Of a DNA stretch of 64,000 nucleotides, positions 1 to 11,364 are shown in pieces (position 1 is the first letter of the stretch; each line of letters begins with the position of its first letter). The position numbers and the translations under genes are program-made. Location: assembly GCA_902805475.1 (NCBI GenBank), contig CADCSX010000001.1:868001-932000 (forward strand). The letters are read 5' to 3'. The notes under the pieces are model-generated. The model worked only from the letters and a program-made list of their open reading frames with translations. It did no database searches and had not been told where the DNA came from. This stretch comes from Entonaema liquescens. Lineage: Eukaryota; Ascomycota; Sordariomycetes; Xylariales; Xylariaceae.

Positions 1-1384
1 CTGCGCGGAATGAGAGACGTACACGGTGGTTTTGCTCCCCTACATCTCACAAGGGCCCGGTCAGTCAAAAAAGAGTACGTTTTAGACTACTTCACTCCCA
101 AGAGAATCGTCATCCAAGAGCTGATCTTGTAAGGGGGCTTGAACGGTTGCAAGTTAAGGGTCTCTGATGGGTGTTTCGGCGATGCGGTTCTTGTGTGAAC
201 GGGAGTTGAACTGCCATATGTGTGCATCTATATGTGTTGGATGAGACGGAGTAATGTAGGGTGGCATTCCCACATATACAAGACTGAGTACTAAGGTTGA
301 TTTAATAACCAATAGCTTTTTTAGATTGCTTACCACAAGCGAGTAGGTCTCGCGATAGGGCGAACTATAGTTAATTAAGAAGCTGTGCCTTTGCTTCGTA
401 GTCATTTAGACAACCCAAGGCTGCAAAATATTCTCGCCAGTTTAGCATTAGAAGCCCTCCGTGCTGTCCAGGTAGGCAGTGTCCCAGGACTATAAGATGT
501 TTGTGAATTCACTCGTATAGTACATCTTGAATTACCTAGGTCCCTACCTTACTTTGGCTAGACGCACCGAAGGTTAGGTGACTATATCAAGATGCAATCA
601 GGTAGGTTGGTTGAATTTATCTGGATTGGTTAATTCGAATGATATTGTCACAATGCAGAACTAAAAGGCAGGGACACAACTTCGTTATTCCGCGAGGAAC
701 TGTAAATACCTAAATGGGCCAGCGCCCGATAAGTACATAGACCTACGCCCTTTGCCCACATCCTGGAGAGATTAGAAATTATTACCTACAAGGTACTTAG
801 TCACGGAGCTATTGGTGGAATTATTTCAAGCACGATGCTAGAGCCACCAGACTTTTTATATATAACTTATTCATTTCAGCCGACTACCTAAGTAGGTACC
901 TACATAGTTACCTTGGAATAAGCTAAATACCGATAATGGAGGCATGGTACGTACTAATTGGCCCGCCTTGGCGGTTGGTGAGAGGAATCGTCAGGTATTT
1001 TGGAGCCTGGTCCGTCCATACGGGGCTTCAGTATAGATTCCGTGCTCAGCTTTGGGCAGACATTTATGGTAGGATCGCTGAAACTAGATTTTAAACTCGC
1101 TAAAGCACTTACCTACTGTAGTCGTTGCGAAATCAAAGGTCCAAGGGCGGTGTCTTTAACTAGGTAAGTATCATTCATTATAACTATTATGAGATAAACG
1201 TTGTGCAAGTCACAGAAAATATTTCGCTAACAAAGAACGATCATTATGCGCACGGGTTACTGTTTAAGAACCTGGTGAGCATCAAGCATTTTGTGGTCAA
1301 GCATTTTCATCAATGGAAACTTAGTAGGATGTTAAAGGAAGAGCAATATTAGAACACTAAGATCGAACTACTATAACTATTTCA
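1..1384. other. intergenic, no gene recognised
   Basis: No reading frame here looks real. The longest, an 83-residue frame on the minus strand at 154-405, has no recognisable motif and biased composition. Several TACCTAGG/CCTAGGTA-type short palindromes and GGTAGG tracts are scattered through it (for example 530-545 and 880-905), as elsewhere in the window. Confidence 0.6.
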
Positions 1385-1608
1385 GAGCCCGAGATCCAGG
1401 TTCTGCCCCGCACCGGGAGATACAAACACAGTAAGGTCTCCCGGTTCCCCGGTTCCGGACCACACTGAGATAACTGCATGACATGCCGACATTCCGGATG
1501 TAGGGCCACACTAGGACACCACACCGAGATCCCTGGTTCCCTGGTTCCGGGCCACACTGAGATACCACACTGAGATGCCAGATACAGTGCCACACCAGGA
1601 TCACTTAA
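1385..1608. repeat. degenerate tandem repeat, CACACTGAGAT / GGTTCC type
   Basis: The stretch repeats two short words in irregular order: CCACACTGAGAT (also CCACACCGAGAT and GCCACACCAGGAT) and CCTGGTTCC / CCCGGTTCC. At least five copies of the first and five of the second occur in about 220 bases. It is GC-richer than its surroundings. It reads open in two minus-strand frames, but only because of the repeat composition; I do not call a gene. It looks like a decayed minisatellite. Confidence 0.6.
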
Positions 1609-1617
1609 TGTCCGATC

Positions 1618-1641
1618 GTAGGTAGGTAGGTAGGTAGGTAG
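1618..1641. repeat. (TAGG)n microsatellite
   Basis: About six consecutive GGTA/TAGG tetranucleotide units. The same tetranucleotide is the half-site of the TACCTAGGTA palindromes seen all over the window. Confidence 0.9.
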
Positions 1642-1874
1642 CCAGCCATTTCAAAGGGTTAGACTTCGTATGATTTGAGCAGTCGAAAAGTAAGGCATAG
1701 CAAGGGAATCGCTTGACATAGCGGCAGCTTCCGCCGCTCTAGCGAGGCGAGCACAAACACTCATGAAGTTATTAGGGCACATATCCAAGATCCTAGTAGC
1801 CGCAATATTGAGCGTCATATTGTCTGTCCTTTTGAAATCCTTACTTCGATATACCTAGTTAGTTGAGACAAAAT

Positions 1875-2801
1875 CTAGCAAGTATCAGGTACGTACACGA
1901 TCGCCTCGGCGGCGTTAGAATAGACTAAGACAAAGAGTGGTGTCGGAATTGCTAAGTCGCTCCATCTTTTACTAAATCGCTTACGACCTTGCTTCAGCTT
2001 AAGTCTTTGACCTTTCGTATTCCATTGCGTTTCTTGGGAGCTTAGATATATATCCATTGCGACATTAGCGTCCCGATAATAAGGTTCGCGATGGACTCGC
2101 CCGTTAGCTCTGTCGGATTTAATGATGGCTTCGAGCGAACCAAATAGCTTCATTAGTTGAACGTTAGCGAGCCGCCGTAGCAAGTGTGTGCCTTGGCCAC
2201 AGATAACACTATCTACAGCCCTAAATGCAGTTATGATACGGGGATCTTCACTCGTGATACCCGTCGGGAGCGAAGCTTTCCGGAGCAAGACTATCCAGTC
2301 AGGTAGAGTCTTTTCGCAATTCTCAGCAAACATACCGATTGGGTCATGTCCAATCAGCCTCTCGCTAAGAGAGATTGCTTGTTCTTGCTTTTTTATGTCT
2401 ATGACACGACTCTCGGAATGTTCCTCTGATACCTGAGCTGGTCGTCTCCGCCGTTTTATCTCTAACGCCTCTAGGACTTCACTATTTAGAGAGCCATTAT
2501 GGTTATTGTATCCATAATGCGAGGTTGTGATATTGCTTTGGGTCTGTTTTGATTCTTTGTCGTCATTGCAAACGGCAATCTCCCCGTCTATTTCCATAGC
2601 CTCAGAAAATGGCCTAACATTTGCACAGTCAATCTTGCCGTCAGCACCCCCTTCGGAATGTGGATCGATATCCATTGGTTCAAGAATTCCATTAGAACAA
2701 TCGAGCTGATGTGCTTCAAGCTCTAGCTTCGTAAATTTCCTCTCCAATTCTTCAATATGGCTATCTCCCCAGCTATTTATGCGATGAGTATTTAACGTCA
2801 T
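1875..2801 (-). CDS. conserved fungal protein of unknown function, 308 aa
   Basis: An open frame of 308 codons starting at ATG 2801, the first in-frame Met. The N-terminal ~120 residues are acidic and polar with a short predicted coiled-coil (residues ~15-35) and an MDID motif. A basic cluster KRRRRP (~residue 115) could be a nuclear localisation signal. The C-terminal half is the compact part: it contains LLRRLANVQLMKLF, then SDRANGRVHREPYYRD, then a short basic segment (GRKRFSKRWSDLA) and a hydrophobic end. From memory, this C-terminal half resembles a widespread but uncharacterised protein family in Sordariomycetes; no biochemical function is known to me. The gene is isolated between repeat-rich intergenic DNA and an AT-rich block. 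No introns are needed. It lies in an accessory context and could be a lineage-variable gene. Confidence 0.7.
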   Translation of the reverse strand: MTLNTHRINSWGDSHIEELERKFTKLELEAHQLDCSNGILEPMDIDPHSEGGADGKIDCANVRPFSEAMEIDGEIAVCNDDKESKQTQSNITTSHYGYNNHNGSLNSEVLEALEIKRRRRPAQVSEEHSESRVIDIKKQEQAISLSERLIGHDPIGMFAENCEKTLPDWIVLLRKASLPTGITSEDPRIITAFRAVDSVICGQGTHLLRRLANVQLMKLFGSLEAIIKSDRANGRVHREPYYRDANVAMDIYLSSQETQWNTKGQRLKLKQGRKRFSKRWSDLAIPTPLFVLVYSNAAEAIVYVPDTC

Positions 2802-3420
2802 GGATGGACGTTCACTAGATATCTTGGAGGTAGGTATTTTAAGTACTCCTCACTCGAGACGGAAACATCTGGCGGGGTCTTTTGGGAGAATAACGCTCAA
2901 TATGTCATTTTATATTGAATTGGAAACTGAGTCATAACTAGCCCCCCTCCCCCCTAAATATCATGATCCGGAGATCCCGGATCCAGATGTCTCGGGGCCG
3001 AATATAATAGTACCTAGGTCGCTCGTGAGTCCCGATCCCGGACCTCCGGCCTACGTGATGAAAGAATTGGGTCCCGAGGGCAAACATATTGCTACTTACT
3101 AATGATTTCAATAAAGTAACTGTTGTTTTTCTAAGAATCTAAATGTGGGCTTGACTCCAAAGAATTATATTCATAACTCAAAGGCTTACATAGCACACCA
3201 CAATACCTACCTACACCAGCGACTACATCAGGCCGAGCCAGACCGAATAACCATACAAACTTGGCCATATTCGAGTCAGTTCAGACTTTCTTGAAAAAGA
3301 GGCTTACCTGGCCGTATCGTCAGCTTGGCTTGAGGCAATGACCTTATCGATAATGGTAAATCTCCAATAGCGGATTCTGTAAGCTACGATTGGTCAAATC
3401 CGGTACGTACTTTTTCGAAA
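2802..3420. other. intergenic with a GC-rich inverted repeat
   Basis: No gene seen. A GATCCGG..CCGGATC hairpin-capable sequence lies near 2964-2983 inside a GC-rich patch (2940-3060) that shares CCGGATCC/CCCGATCCCGG words with the degenerate repeat at 1.4-1.6 kb. Base composition falls sharply after about 3420 where the AT-rich block begins. Confidence 0.5.
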
Positions 3421-6400
3421 CACCAAAAATATCATCGTGGTCTTTAAAAACAGGATTCCACTTAGCTTTAATACATATTTCGATACGTAGGTACTTATGT
3501 ACACGGACCAAATTGTATTTTAATCATACTTTTATACTTTATATAATTAACCAACCCGTTTAAAAATATTCGATCTCGATTAAAATAACTATTGGAATAT
3601 TTTTGTAATTAAAAAAATGGTTTAAATTAATCATTATTTTAACCGTTTTAAAAATTTTTATATTCGTTTTTACATTAAATATTATAAACTATTTTAATAG
3701 GGATATATGGTAATTTATAAAACTTATTTAAGTTTTATATTACAAGTAACTTTGTAAAGTTTAAAACTTTTAAATACGTAAGTAAATAAGTTAAAAAATT
3801 CGCACGAATCATTTAACTTTTGTAAATTAATTATATAAACTTTATAAATAATTTATTATAAATGCGTTATAATAATTCATTTAAATTATTATAAATGATT
3901 CGTTAAATAAATTGGAAATTAATGTTTAAACTATTTATAATATATTATAATTAATTATATTAAAAATTATCACATGCATGTATAAAATATTTAAATACAT
4001 GTAAATATCGAAAGTAAATAAATATATAAATAAATTTTAATAATTTTAATTTAAATATTTTTTTATTAAATAAATGTTTAAATAAAATAAAAAATTTTTA
4101 AATTTAATTTATAAATTAAATTAAGTTTTTAATTAATTTAACGAAGTTATTAATTTATTTTATAAAAATGTTATATTCGATAAATTAATTTTTACTTATA
4201 ACACGTGCCATTTTAACACATAAATAAACGAATTTATATTTTAATTATAAAACGATTTTTATTATAATTTAAATAAATTAACGTAAATTTTAATGTTAAT
4301 AAATTATTAAATATTTATCGTTTCGAATTTATTAAATTTCATTTATTTATATAATTTTAAAAATTTATAATAATAAAATATCGTGAGTTTTTTTAATATT
4401 AATTTTTTTTTTATATATTTTAATTTTAATTTTATAAAAATAATAAATTTTAAAATTTAAATTTTAAAAGTAAAAAAAGTTTTAAATTTATTAATTTTTA
4501 TTTTATTATTAATTAAAATTTATTATTAATTAATTAAAAAAGTTTAAAATTCGTATATAAATTTTAAAATAATACATTATTTTTTAATATTATTTAAATT
4601 CGTTATATAATTAATTTAACATATATATTTTATAATAATTATTTTAATAAATTTTTATTTTTTTATTATCGATAATTAATTCGTTTTTTTACCGTTAAAT
4701 TAAATTGTTTTTATAAATTTTATTTAAATTAAATATAATTAATAAACGCCATTTATTCGTACGAAAATTTTTAATTAAACCTTTGAAATTATTTTAACAA
4801 CGTTTAAAATTTTCCGTAAATAAATTAATAATAAATTAAAAACCGTTATTAACGGTTTAAAAAAAAAAACTTTTACGTAAATAATTACTTTATTATAACA
4901 ACATTTTGGTATTAAAATAACTTATAAACAAGTTAAAAATAAATATAAATATTTATAAAATAAAATTATTATTTAATTTCGTTTATTAAATTATATTAAT
5001 TTTAATTAATTTAATAATATTAACTCGATAATCGTTAAAACCTATAAATGGGATTTATATTTTATTATAAATATATTTATACGTATATTTAATATTAAAA
5101 TAATTAATTTAATATATATAAACTTATTTTAAAATAAAGTCGTTTCGTTTAAAACTTTTAAAACATCGTGAATTAATAAAAAATATGTTTTTTAATAAAA
5201 TTAAAATTTTAAATAATTTAATTATTAAATTAAAAGTTATTATTACAACTTTTATTAATAATATTAACGATTTAATCACCATTATTACAAACCATAATAT
5301 TAATAACTTTTTTATCAATTTTAACAACGAGTTATTTTCCGTTAAAAAGATATTCGAAATACACCGTAAGAAATGTAAAAACATCACGAAATACGATAAT
5401 ACCCCGTGTTTATTTCAAATTACACATCGAAAAATAAAAAATATTAACGGTATTTTAATAAAAAAAAACTTAAAACAAGTAATTATTTCACTCGTAATAA
5501 TTAAAAAAATCTCGGTTAAAAAAAAGAAAAATTACCGTAAAATGTTAAAAATATTAAATTAAACATATTTAAATAAAATTAATTAAAAAATTATATTATA
5601 TATAATTAATATTTAAATAAAAAAAAATAAATTAATTATAATTTTTATTAATTTAAATAATACGTTTCATTTAACTTAATTAAAACGTTTTAATAAAAAA
5701 ATTAATTAAATTAAAAATAATAATAAATTATTTAATTATTTAGAAATAATATACGACGTTAATAACGATATAAAAACCCGTAAATTTAACGATTATAATT
5801 TCGAAAACGATATTAAAACGGTTTTAAAAAATAATGATAAATTTTAAAAATTATTTTAAATTTTAATTATATTTAAATTTTTTTTTATTTACTTTATATT
5901 TATTTCGTTATAACATTAAATTAATATTTAAAGTTTAAACTTTTTAATAATTATGATAACGTTTTTTAAACACACGAAAATAACACGTTACACGTAATTT
6001 TACACCGTTACATAAATAAACGCGTTTTATATAAAATTTACTAGTAAATTTGTCGACTTTTAATAATTTTAAATATAAAAAAAAATTCAATTTGCGATTT
6101 TTTTATTTTAAAAAAATAAATATTATATTTAATATAAAATATAAGTTTTATTTATTGTTTTACCGTTATATTAAATTAATAATAATTATTCAACCATATT
6201 TTAAAATATTTTTTTAATTGAATATTTAATATACGTTTTTTATATCTTATCGGCTTTTTATTTTCGTATTTTATTCGTTTATAAATTTAACTTTCTTTGT
6301 TTTTTAAAACTTATAAAATTGTTATTAAAGTAATCATCGTTAATATAATTATCGGGGTCAATGTTTATTTATTATTAGAAATTAATTTCGCCGTAATTAA

Positions 6401-7545
6401 AAAAAAAATTGCAAAAACTTACCGTTATATATATTAATTTAATATAAACTTTAATTTTAAATTAAAGTTTTTTTATAAAAATTATAAAAATGGTTTTTCA
6501 ACGTTTAAAAATTTTTTCAATAACGTTTTTTAATTAATTATATTTTAAATTATATAATTTTTTAATAATTATAAATTTCAATTAATTAAATATTATTTTT
6601 TAAAAGTGATAATGTATCCCGCGAAATGGTATAAGTAGTTTTTTACTATTTGCAAATTTAACATTTTTTAAAAAATATTTATTTTTAAATATTATAAAAT
6701 CATTAATATTAACAACTTTATTAAATATTTTAACATTATTAATTAAATTTTCTTAATTAATTAAAATGTATGTAAATTTCCCGTTAAAATCGTACACGGT
6801 TAATATATTTATAAATGTGAAATTTTTATAATTTTATTAATTATTTTTATTATTTAAAATTCGTATAATAAAATAAAACTTATTAATAATATTAACCATA
6901 TTATTAAATTATAAATAAAATTTAACATTATTAATAATATTTTTATATATAATTAATTTATTAAAAAATTTAATAAATAATTTAATAAATATAATAAAAT
7001 AATTTAAATATTTATAAATAAAATAATAAATAAATCATATAAATTGATTAAATATATTATTAATAATATAAATTAAAATTTTTTAAATAACATAATAAAA
7101 AAAAACAATAAGTTTTTTATTAACAGAAATTTATATATTTTTTAAATATATATAAAAAAAAAGTTAATTTTTTAAAACGTAATATATAATTTTACATATA
7201 TGCGTAATATATTTAAATTAATTGTTATTTAAATTAAAAAAATTTTTAACGTAATGAAAACTTAAAAAAAAGTTTATATATATTTTAAGTCGTTTAAAGC
7301 TCGTAATTAAAATTAATATTACCGTAATAATTAATAATATAATGTTTCGCCGTAAATTTTTTCGAAATTATTACTTAAATACTTTACTTATTTTTAACTT
7401 AGTTTAAGTATATATAATATAAATATATCGATTTAAATGGATATAAGTTAAAAAAAAAGTATAATCGCGAAATTCAATATTGAAAAACACTTCTCGAAGT
7501 GCTTCTAACTTTTTTAAACTTTTAAACAAAATCATCGAACTTTAT
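3421..7545. mobile_element. 4.1-kb AT-only block, RIP-mutated transposon remains
   Basis: About 4.1 kb of nearly pure A/T. Most of the few remaining G and C bases lie in CpG steps (acg, cgt, ttcg), while CpA/TpG are largely gone; that is the expected residue of fungal repeat-induced point mutation, which converts CpA to TpA. Long frames such as 5185-5562 (+) are rich in Ile, Asn, Lys and Phe and carry no recognisable domain; they reflect lack of G/C rather than a gene. I see no TIR or LTR pair that would name the element class. Composition returns to normal near 7545, beside a small CACTTC/GAAGTG hairpin at about 7487-7502. Confidence 0.75.
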
Positions 7546-7972
7546 TAGATATAGTAGTAAATACTGTAAAACCACACATCAGCCAAATTTTAGTGGGGAT
7601 AAGTTAATCAATACCTCCCAAATACACTACTAATGCTTATGTTTAACCCCCATAAGTTTTTCTAAGCTTATCGAACCTAATACCCTCTATATCATTCTAC
7701 AGCTATCAATCTAAACCTAGGTAGTACTTAGCACATACTCAGAGGAAGGACTCCAAGCCTTCTTAACGAACACCTTAAACCGTATTTACACATTTGACCT
7801 AGGTATATTGTTACTATTGACCCAAAATCAAGAACCCGAACGGCACTACATTTCAGCGTACCCAATTGTAGGTTCGTCATCCTATTTAGGACATCGTTCG
7901 GGGCCATAATTGGGTCGCTGCGTAGGTAGGCACCTAGGTACCTCAGGTAGCAACACATTCTATAGCCGTCTC

Positions 7973-8638
7973 CTATATTTGGCTATATACCTTAATAATA
8001 TCGCTTAACATATCCCCTGCACTTCCCATCATACCACCAATATTCGTACTGTCTCCTGCGGCGATTTCCTCGTACTGGTTCGAGTTGACAGGCTGTCTTA
8101 ATTGCTCGTCTTGAAAGTCCTGGACCGCAACGATAATACTGTTTGCGAACTGCGCGATGTCCTTTCTCCTGTCTATCTCTTGCTGATACTGGCAATTCTG
8201 CTGCGTCAGGAATGCAATTTTTTGGTCTTTCTCTATGTCAGTCCGCCTCTGGTCAAGAATCTTTTGCCGCAACTCTCTATTGTCCCTCTGGAGTCTGTTT
8301 ATTTGGTCCTCGGACCAGCTTATTGCTCGTTCCGGTGGCTTTCTTGCGGCAGAAGGCCTTGTCGTTATAGGGGAGCGCGTCTCTAAATGATCCCTCCGAT
8401 CGGCCAATCTCAGTGGGGGCGCTGGATCTTCGGGCGGCAACATTGGAAGGCTTTTGTGCTGCTCTGGGGGGTGCATGTCCCAAAAGGGGGGAGAAGTAGA
8501 GCTGCTGCGATGATTTCTCTGTAACTTTTCATGCCCCCATGATGGGATGGTAAATATATCCCATATCCCCAAGAGGCACCCGCTACGTGTTGATGTGCGC
8601 TGGGCGTCTGAAGCTGTGTCAAGAATCGAGTCCTTCAT
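7973..8638 (-). CDS. hypothetical coiled-coil protein, 221 aa
   Basis: A single-exon frame starting at ATG 8638. Residues ~1-100 are proline/serine/arginine-rich and look disordered. Residues ~108-160 form a clear heptad-like coiled coil rich in Arg, Gln, Asp and Glu, including the segment NRLQRDNRELRQKILDQRR. The C-terminus is Gly/Met-rich with a final amphipathic segment. No known domain is recognised. Its neighbours are a RIP-mutated block on one side and a similarly sized coiled-coil protein gene (8947-9532, same strand) on the other; the two could be functionally linked, but nothing in the sequence proves it. An alternative start at an internal Met cannot be excluded. Confidence 0.55.
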   Translation of the reverse strand: MKDSILDTASDAQRTSTRSGCLLGIWDIFTIPSWGHEKLQRNHRSSSTSPPFWDMHPPEQHKSLPMLPPEDPAPPLRLADRRDHLETRSPITTRPSAARKPPERAISWSEDQINRLQRDNRELRQKILDQRRTDIEKDQKIAFLTQQNCQYQQEIDRRKDIAQFANSIIVAVQDFQDEQLRQPVNSNQYEEIAAGDSTNIGGMMGSAGDMLSDIIKVYSQI

Positions 8639-8946
8639 TCATTAACGGTACGAACATTGAGGGAAGGCCAGAATGTCAACCAAAGATAGCTTTTCTAACC
8701 AATATACCTAGATAGGTACCTAGGTAGGTAAATGTTTGAGCACACAGGGTCTATGATATAAAAACCAGTCTAAATATCCATATTATAGTGGTAGGCCACC
8801 GTATTCCCGGTTTCCCAATTCTTTAAGCCAACAATCCTGATCCCCGTGTCACGCCTCGACACTTGTAATTCCTCCTTTATCGCCTCACCTCGCGTAACCT
8901 CTTCTTGGGTGAACACTCATTACACTCGCCTCAAACCTCATTTCTG

Positions 8947-9532
8947 TCATGTGAATTCTGTTACAGCAGGCCGTTCATTATCATCAGTTCGGCTGGCTGC
9001 GCCCCCAGCCATAAGACGATACAGACATTTTTGGAATGCACTTAAGCTTTTCTTTAGTGTTTCCACCGCTACACTTATAACACCCACTCCACGCTCCAGC
9101 GCTTGCAAGCCGTCGCGTGTTTGGCCAGATAGTGTATTAGTCTCGTGTATTATCGTTTCAATATTTTGCATCCGCAAATCGATGCTAATAATGCGACTAC
9201 GGAATAAGCTTTGGGCACCACTTCGAGTTGAAATCTTACCTGGCAAGATCTTTGTCGGATATAGAGCTGTCGTAACTTTTCTCTTCCGACAGAGTAGGGT
9301 TAATAGTTTGCTGGCTTGATGTATCGGTATCCTGTGTAAAGAAAGGATCGAAAATGAATCCTTTGCACTGTTCTTCCCACCAATCGTTCCACACACCAGT
9401 GTTCTGCATGTTGGCCTCCATGGAATTCCTGGTGAGAAATGTAGTGACCCTGTAGTTTGTGTAATGATGAGAACCATATAACATAGCAAATACAATCAGC
9501 ATGGACCGGAAACCCGAAACCTGGAGACGCAC
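8947..9532 (-). CDS. hypothetical membrane-anchored coiled-coil protein, two exons, 176 aa
   Basis: Proposed join: exon 1 9532-9240, intron 9239-9185 (55 nt, GTAAGA..TTAG), exon 2 9184-8947. Splicing restores one frame across an AG|C serine codon and removes the stop that ends the first exon frame. The N-terminus has a hydrophobic segment (FRSMLIVFAMLYG) that could be a signal anchor. The middle is acidic and Ser/Asp-rich. The second exon is an amphipathic helix pattern with regular Leu/Ile spacing (DLRMQNIETIIHETNTL..), then a basic, less ordered end. No family is recognised. The start lies only 191 bp from the divergently transcribed secreted-protein gene at 9724, so the two may share a promoter. 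Confidence 0.5.
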
Positions 9533-9723
9533 TTTCTGAAGTATAGCAATTATGAGCGAACGGTATCGGTATTTAAATAGGTCTCTCGATCCAAAAAAAA
9601 AACATATCTACCTTGCGTATTACTGATTCCATCTCCTTTGCGACATATCCTGTTTTACCCAAGAACACCCTGGAATATTTCTAAAAAAAGAATAGTGCAT
9701 TTGCCGGATACAGACTTGGACTC

Positions 9724-10479
9724 ATGAAGAATATAGTGCTCCTGGTGGGCCTGTTGATGATGGCCATAACAGACGCATTCCAGGACTGGCCACTTGTGTG
9801 CATTTCAAGTCCTCCAATGCAATTGGTTGCGGGTACTACAAACGTCTCCGCGATGTAATAATTTGTCCCCCTTCCCTTAACAACTAAAGATAAGACTAAT
9901 GCTTATCCCCATATCCTCAATAGAAACGAGAGTCTATTTGGGAATAGCTGCCGCGCCCTCCTCCAGTTCGCGGATGTGAACTTCAGCCCGATCACCTATT
10001 CCTTTACGCCTGCCGTCTCTTGTTCAGGCGCTTGGATGACCAGCTTCGTAGTCCCCCCTGGAGCGCCAAATGGAGACGCTCGTGTCATCTGGTCTGTTTC
10101 AAGCGGTCGCATATTGAACACTTCTTTCTAACTCGATCACAGGCAATGCAGAGACTTCTCATCCTGCAGCGTTGGAGTTATTTCTAATGGGACAGAGAGT
10201 TTATCGATCGCCCCTGAACAGGAAGGTACTGCAGCATGCTTGCCTCTAAATCTCGATATAAAAATGAACACCATGTCTAAGCAACAGTCTCAAAATTATC
10301 CTATCACTTGTAATGGTATATCAACCATCGTGCCGCATCCTACTTTTAGACAGAACTCTACTAGCATCGCTGACCTAGACCGCCCACCTAAGACTCCTCA
10401 AGTCACCTCCGTCACCAAACCATCGATTCTGTCCTTCACAACATTCACTGTGACACGCACTATTACCGCTGCTAACTGA
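9724..10479 (+). CDS. small secreted cysteine-containing protein, three exons, 211 aa (effector-like)
   Basis: Proposed join: 9724-9854, 9924-10091, 10143-10479, with introns of 69 nt (GTAATA..ATAG, CTAAT branch) and 51 nt (GTCTGT..ACAG, TTTCTAAC branch). Both junctions keep the frame, and the unspliced sequence does not. The first ~18 residues form a classic signal peptide (MKNIVLLVGLLMMAITDA). The mature part has seven cysteines (about residues 26, 53, 77, 102, 108, 132, 156) and three N-glycosylation sequons. A segment around residues 85-102 (FVVPPGAPNGDARVIWQC) has a beta-strand/turn look seen in small secreted fungal beta-sandwich proteins. The C-terminal ~50 residues are Thr/Ser/Pro-rich and end in TTFTVTRTITAAN, as in cell-wall or GPI-type tails, but no GPI signal is present. 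Function unknown; host-interaction effector or wall protein are both possible. The second donor (GTCTGT) is weak, so the middle splice is the least certain part. Confidence 0.6.
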
Positions 10480-11364
10480 TAAATCAGCGATCTTGGTTAT
10501 ATGGGTCTAAGCCCTTCTAGAGCGGGTATTAAAAAGCCTTTGGCGTGTCTCAAACCTCAGAATTTCTGTATTTTCTGCAGTTATTAGCTTATCACAATAC
10601 AATGCTTCTATGAAACAAAATACCGTGTCATTTCAAATTAATACTTGAGCCTTGTATGATGTAAAAGATATGCCCCCGCTTTATAAGAGGCTTCGTTAGT
10701 TAGTACCTACCTATGTATAAAGTAGTATCTATCCCAGAAGAAGATTTTGTAGAGTCACGAAAGGTAGGTAGGTAATTAAGGTAGTTAAATACACACTAGA
10801 ATTTTCGTGGACAACAAAGAAACAAATAAGAGCTAAGTCTATTGAGAGTCTTAAGGCCGCCTCAGTAATAAGCAGCAATCGCTCGGAATTGGTTGGATTT
10901 GTTACTTAAAGTCTGTGACCTTTATTGTCCCTCAACTACACATTATTGCGACGAGTGTGAAGACCCGCTGATACTAAACAGAATTATTTGATGAATTCGA
11001 AGTCGGAGGTAGTAGGATTAGGAAATGATGATATTTTCAAAGATGAATTGTGGTAGCCATCCGACGCCCACCTGTGTCTTTCTATTCTACCTACGCACTT
11101 GGGACACTGCTATAATGGGCAGTCCTTAAGACTCATGGCCGAGGCCGAGGCCAAGATTAGCGAATCCACTGCCGCACTCACATCCCTTTTCCCGGACTTC
11201 GTTGTACGCAGCTAGGATGAGAGCCATTTAATGCATCCCACTTTGGGGATAGCCATGTCCCCATCCTAGATCTTCCGCCCATAGCTCTGTAGTTAAGTAC
11301 TGGCTATTTCTCCTTTCTCATCCATCTCATAATTAACTGTACTTGATCATCTAACGCATTTAAC
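10480..11364. other. intergenic
   Basis: No gene recognised. Contains GGTAGGTAGG tracts near 10763-10775 and the likely promoter of the downstream gene (CT-rich stretch at ~11305-11345 followed by a good start context at 11365). Confidence 0.5.

Noticed and set aside
154..405. 83-codon minus-strand frame near the left edge
   Set aside because: No motif, no supporting splice or promoter signals; chance frame.
5124..5562. Long overlapping open frames on both strands in the AT-rich block (125 and 87 codons)
   Set aside because: Composition is almost only Ile, Asn, Lys, Phe and Leu, caused by loss of G/C, with no recognisable motif. RIP-altered transposon remains explain them better.
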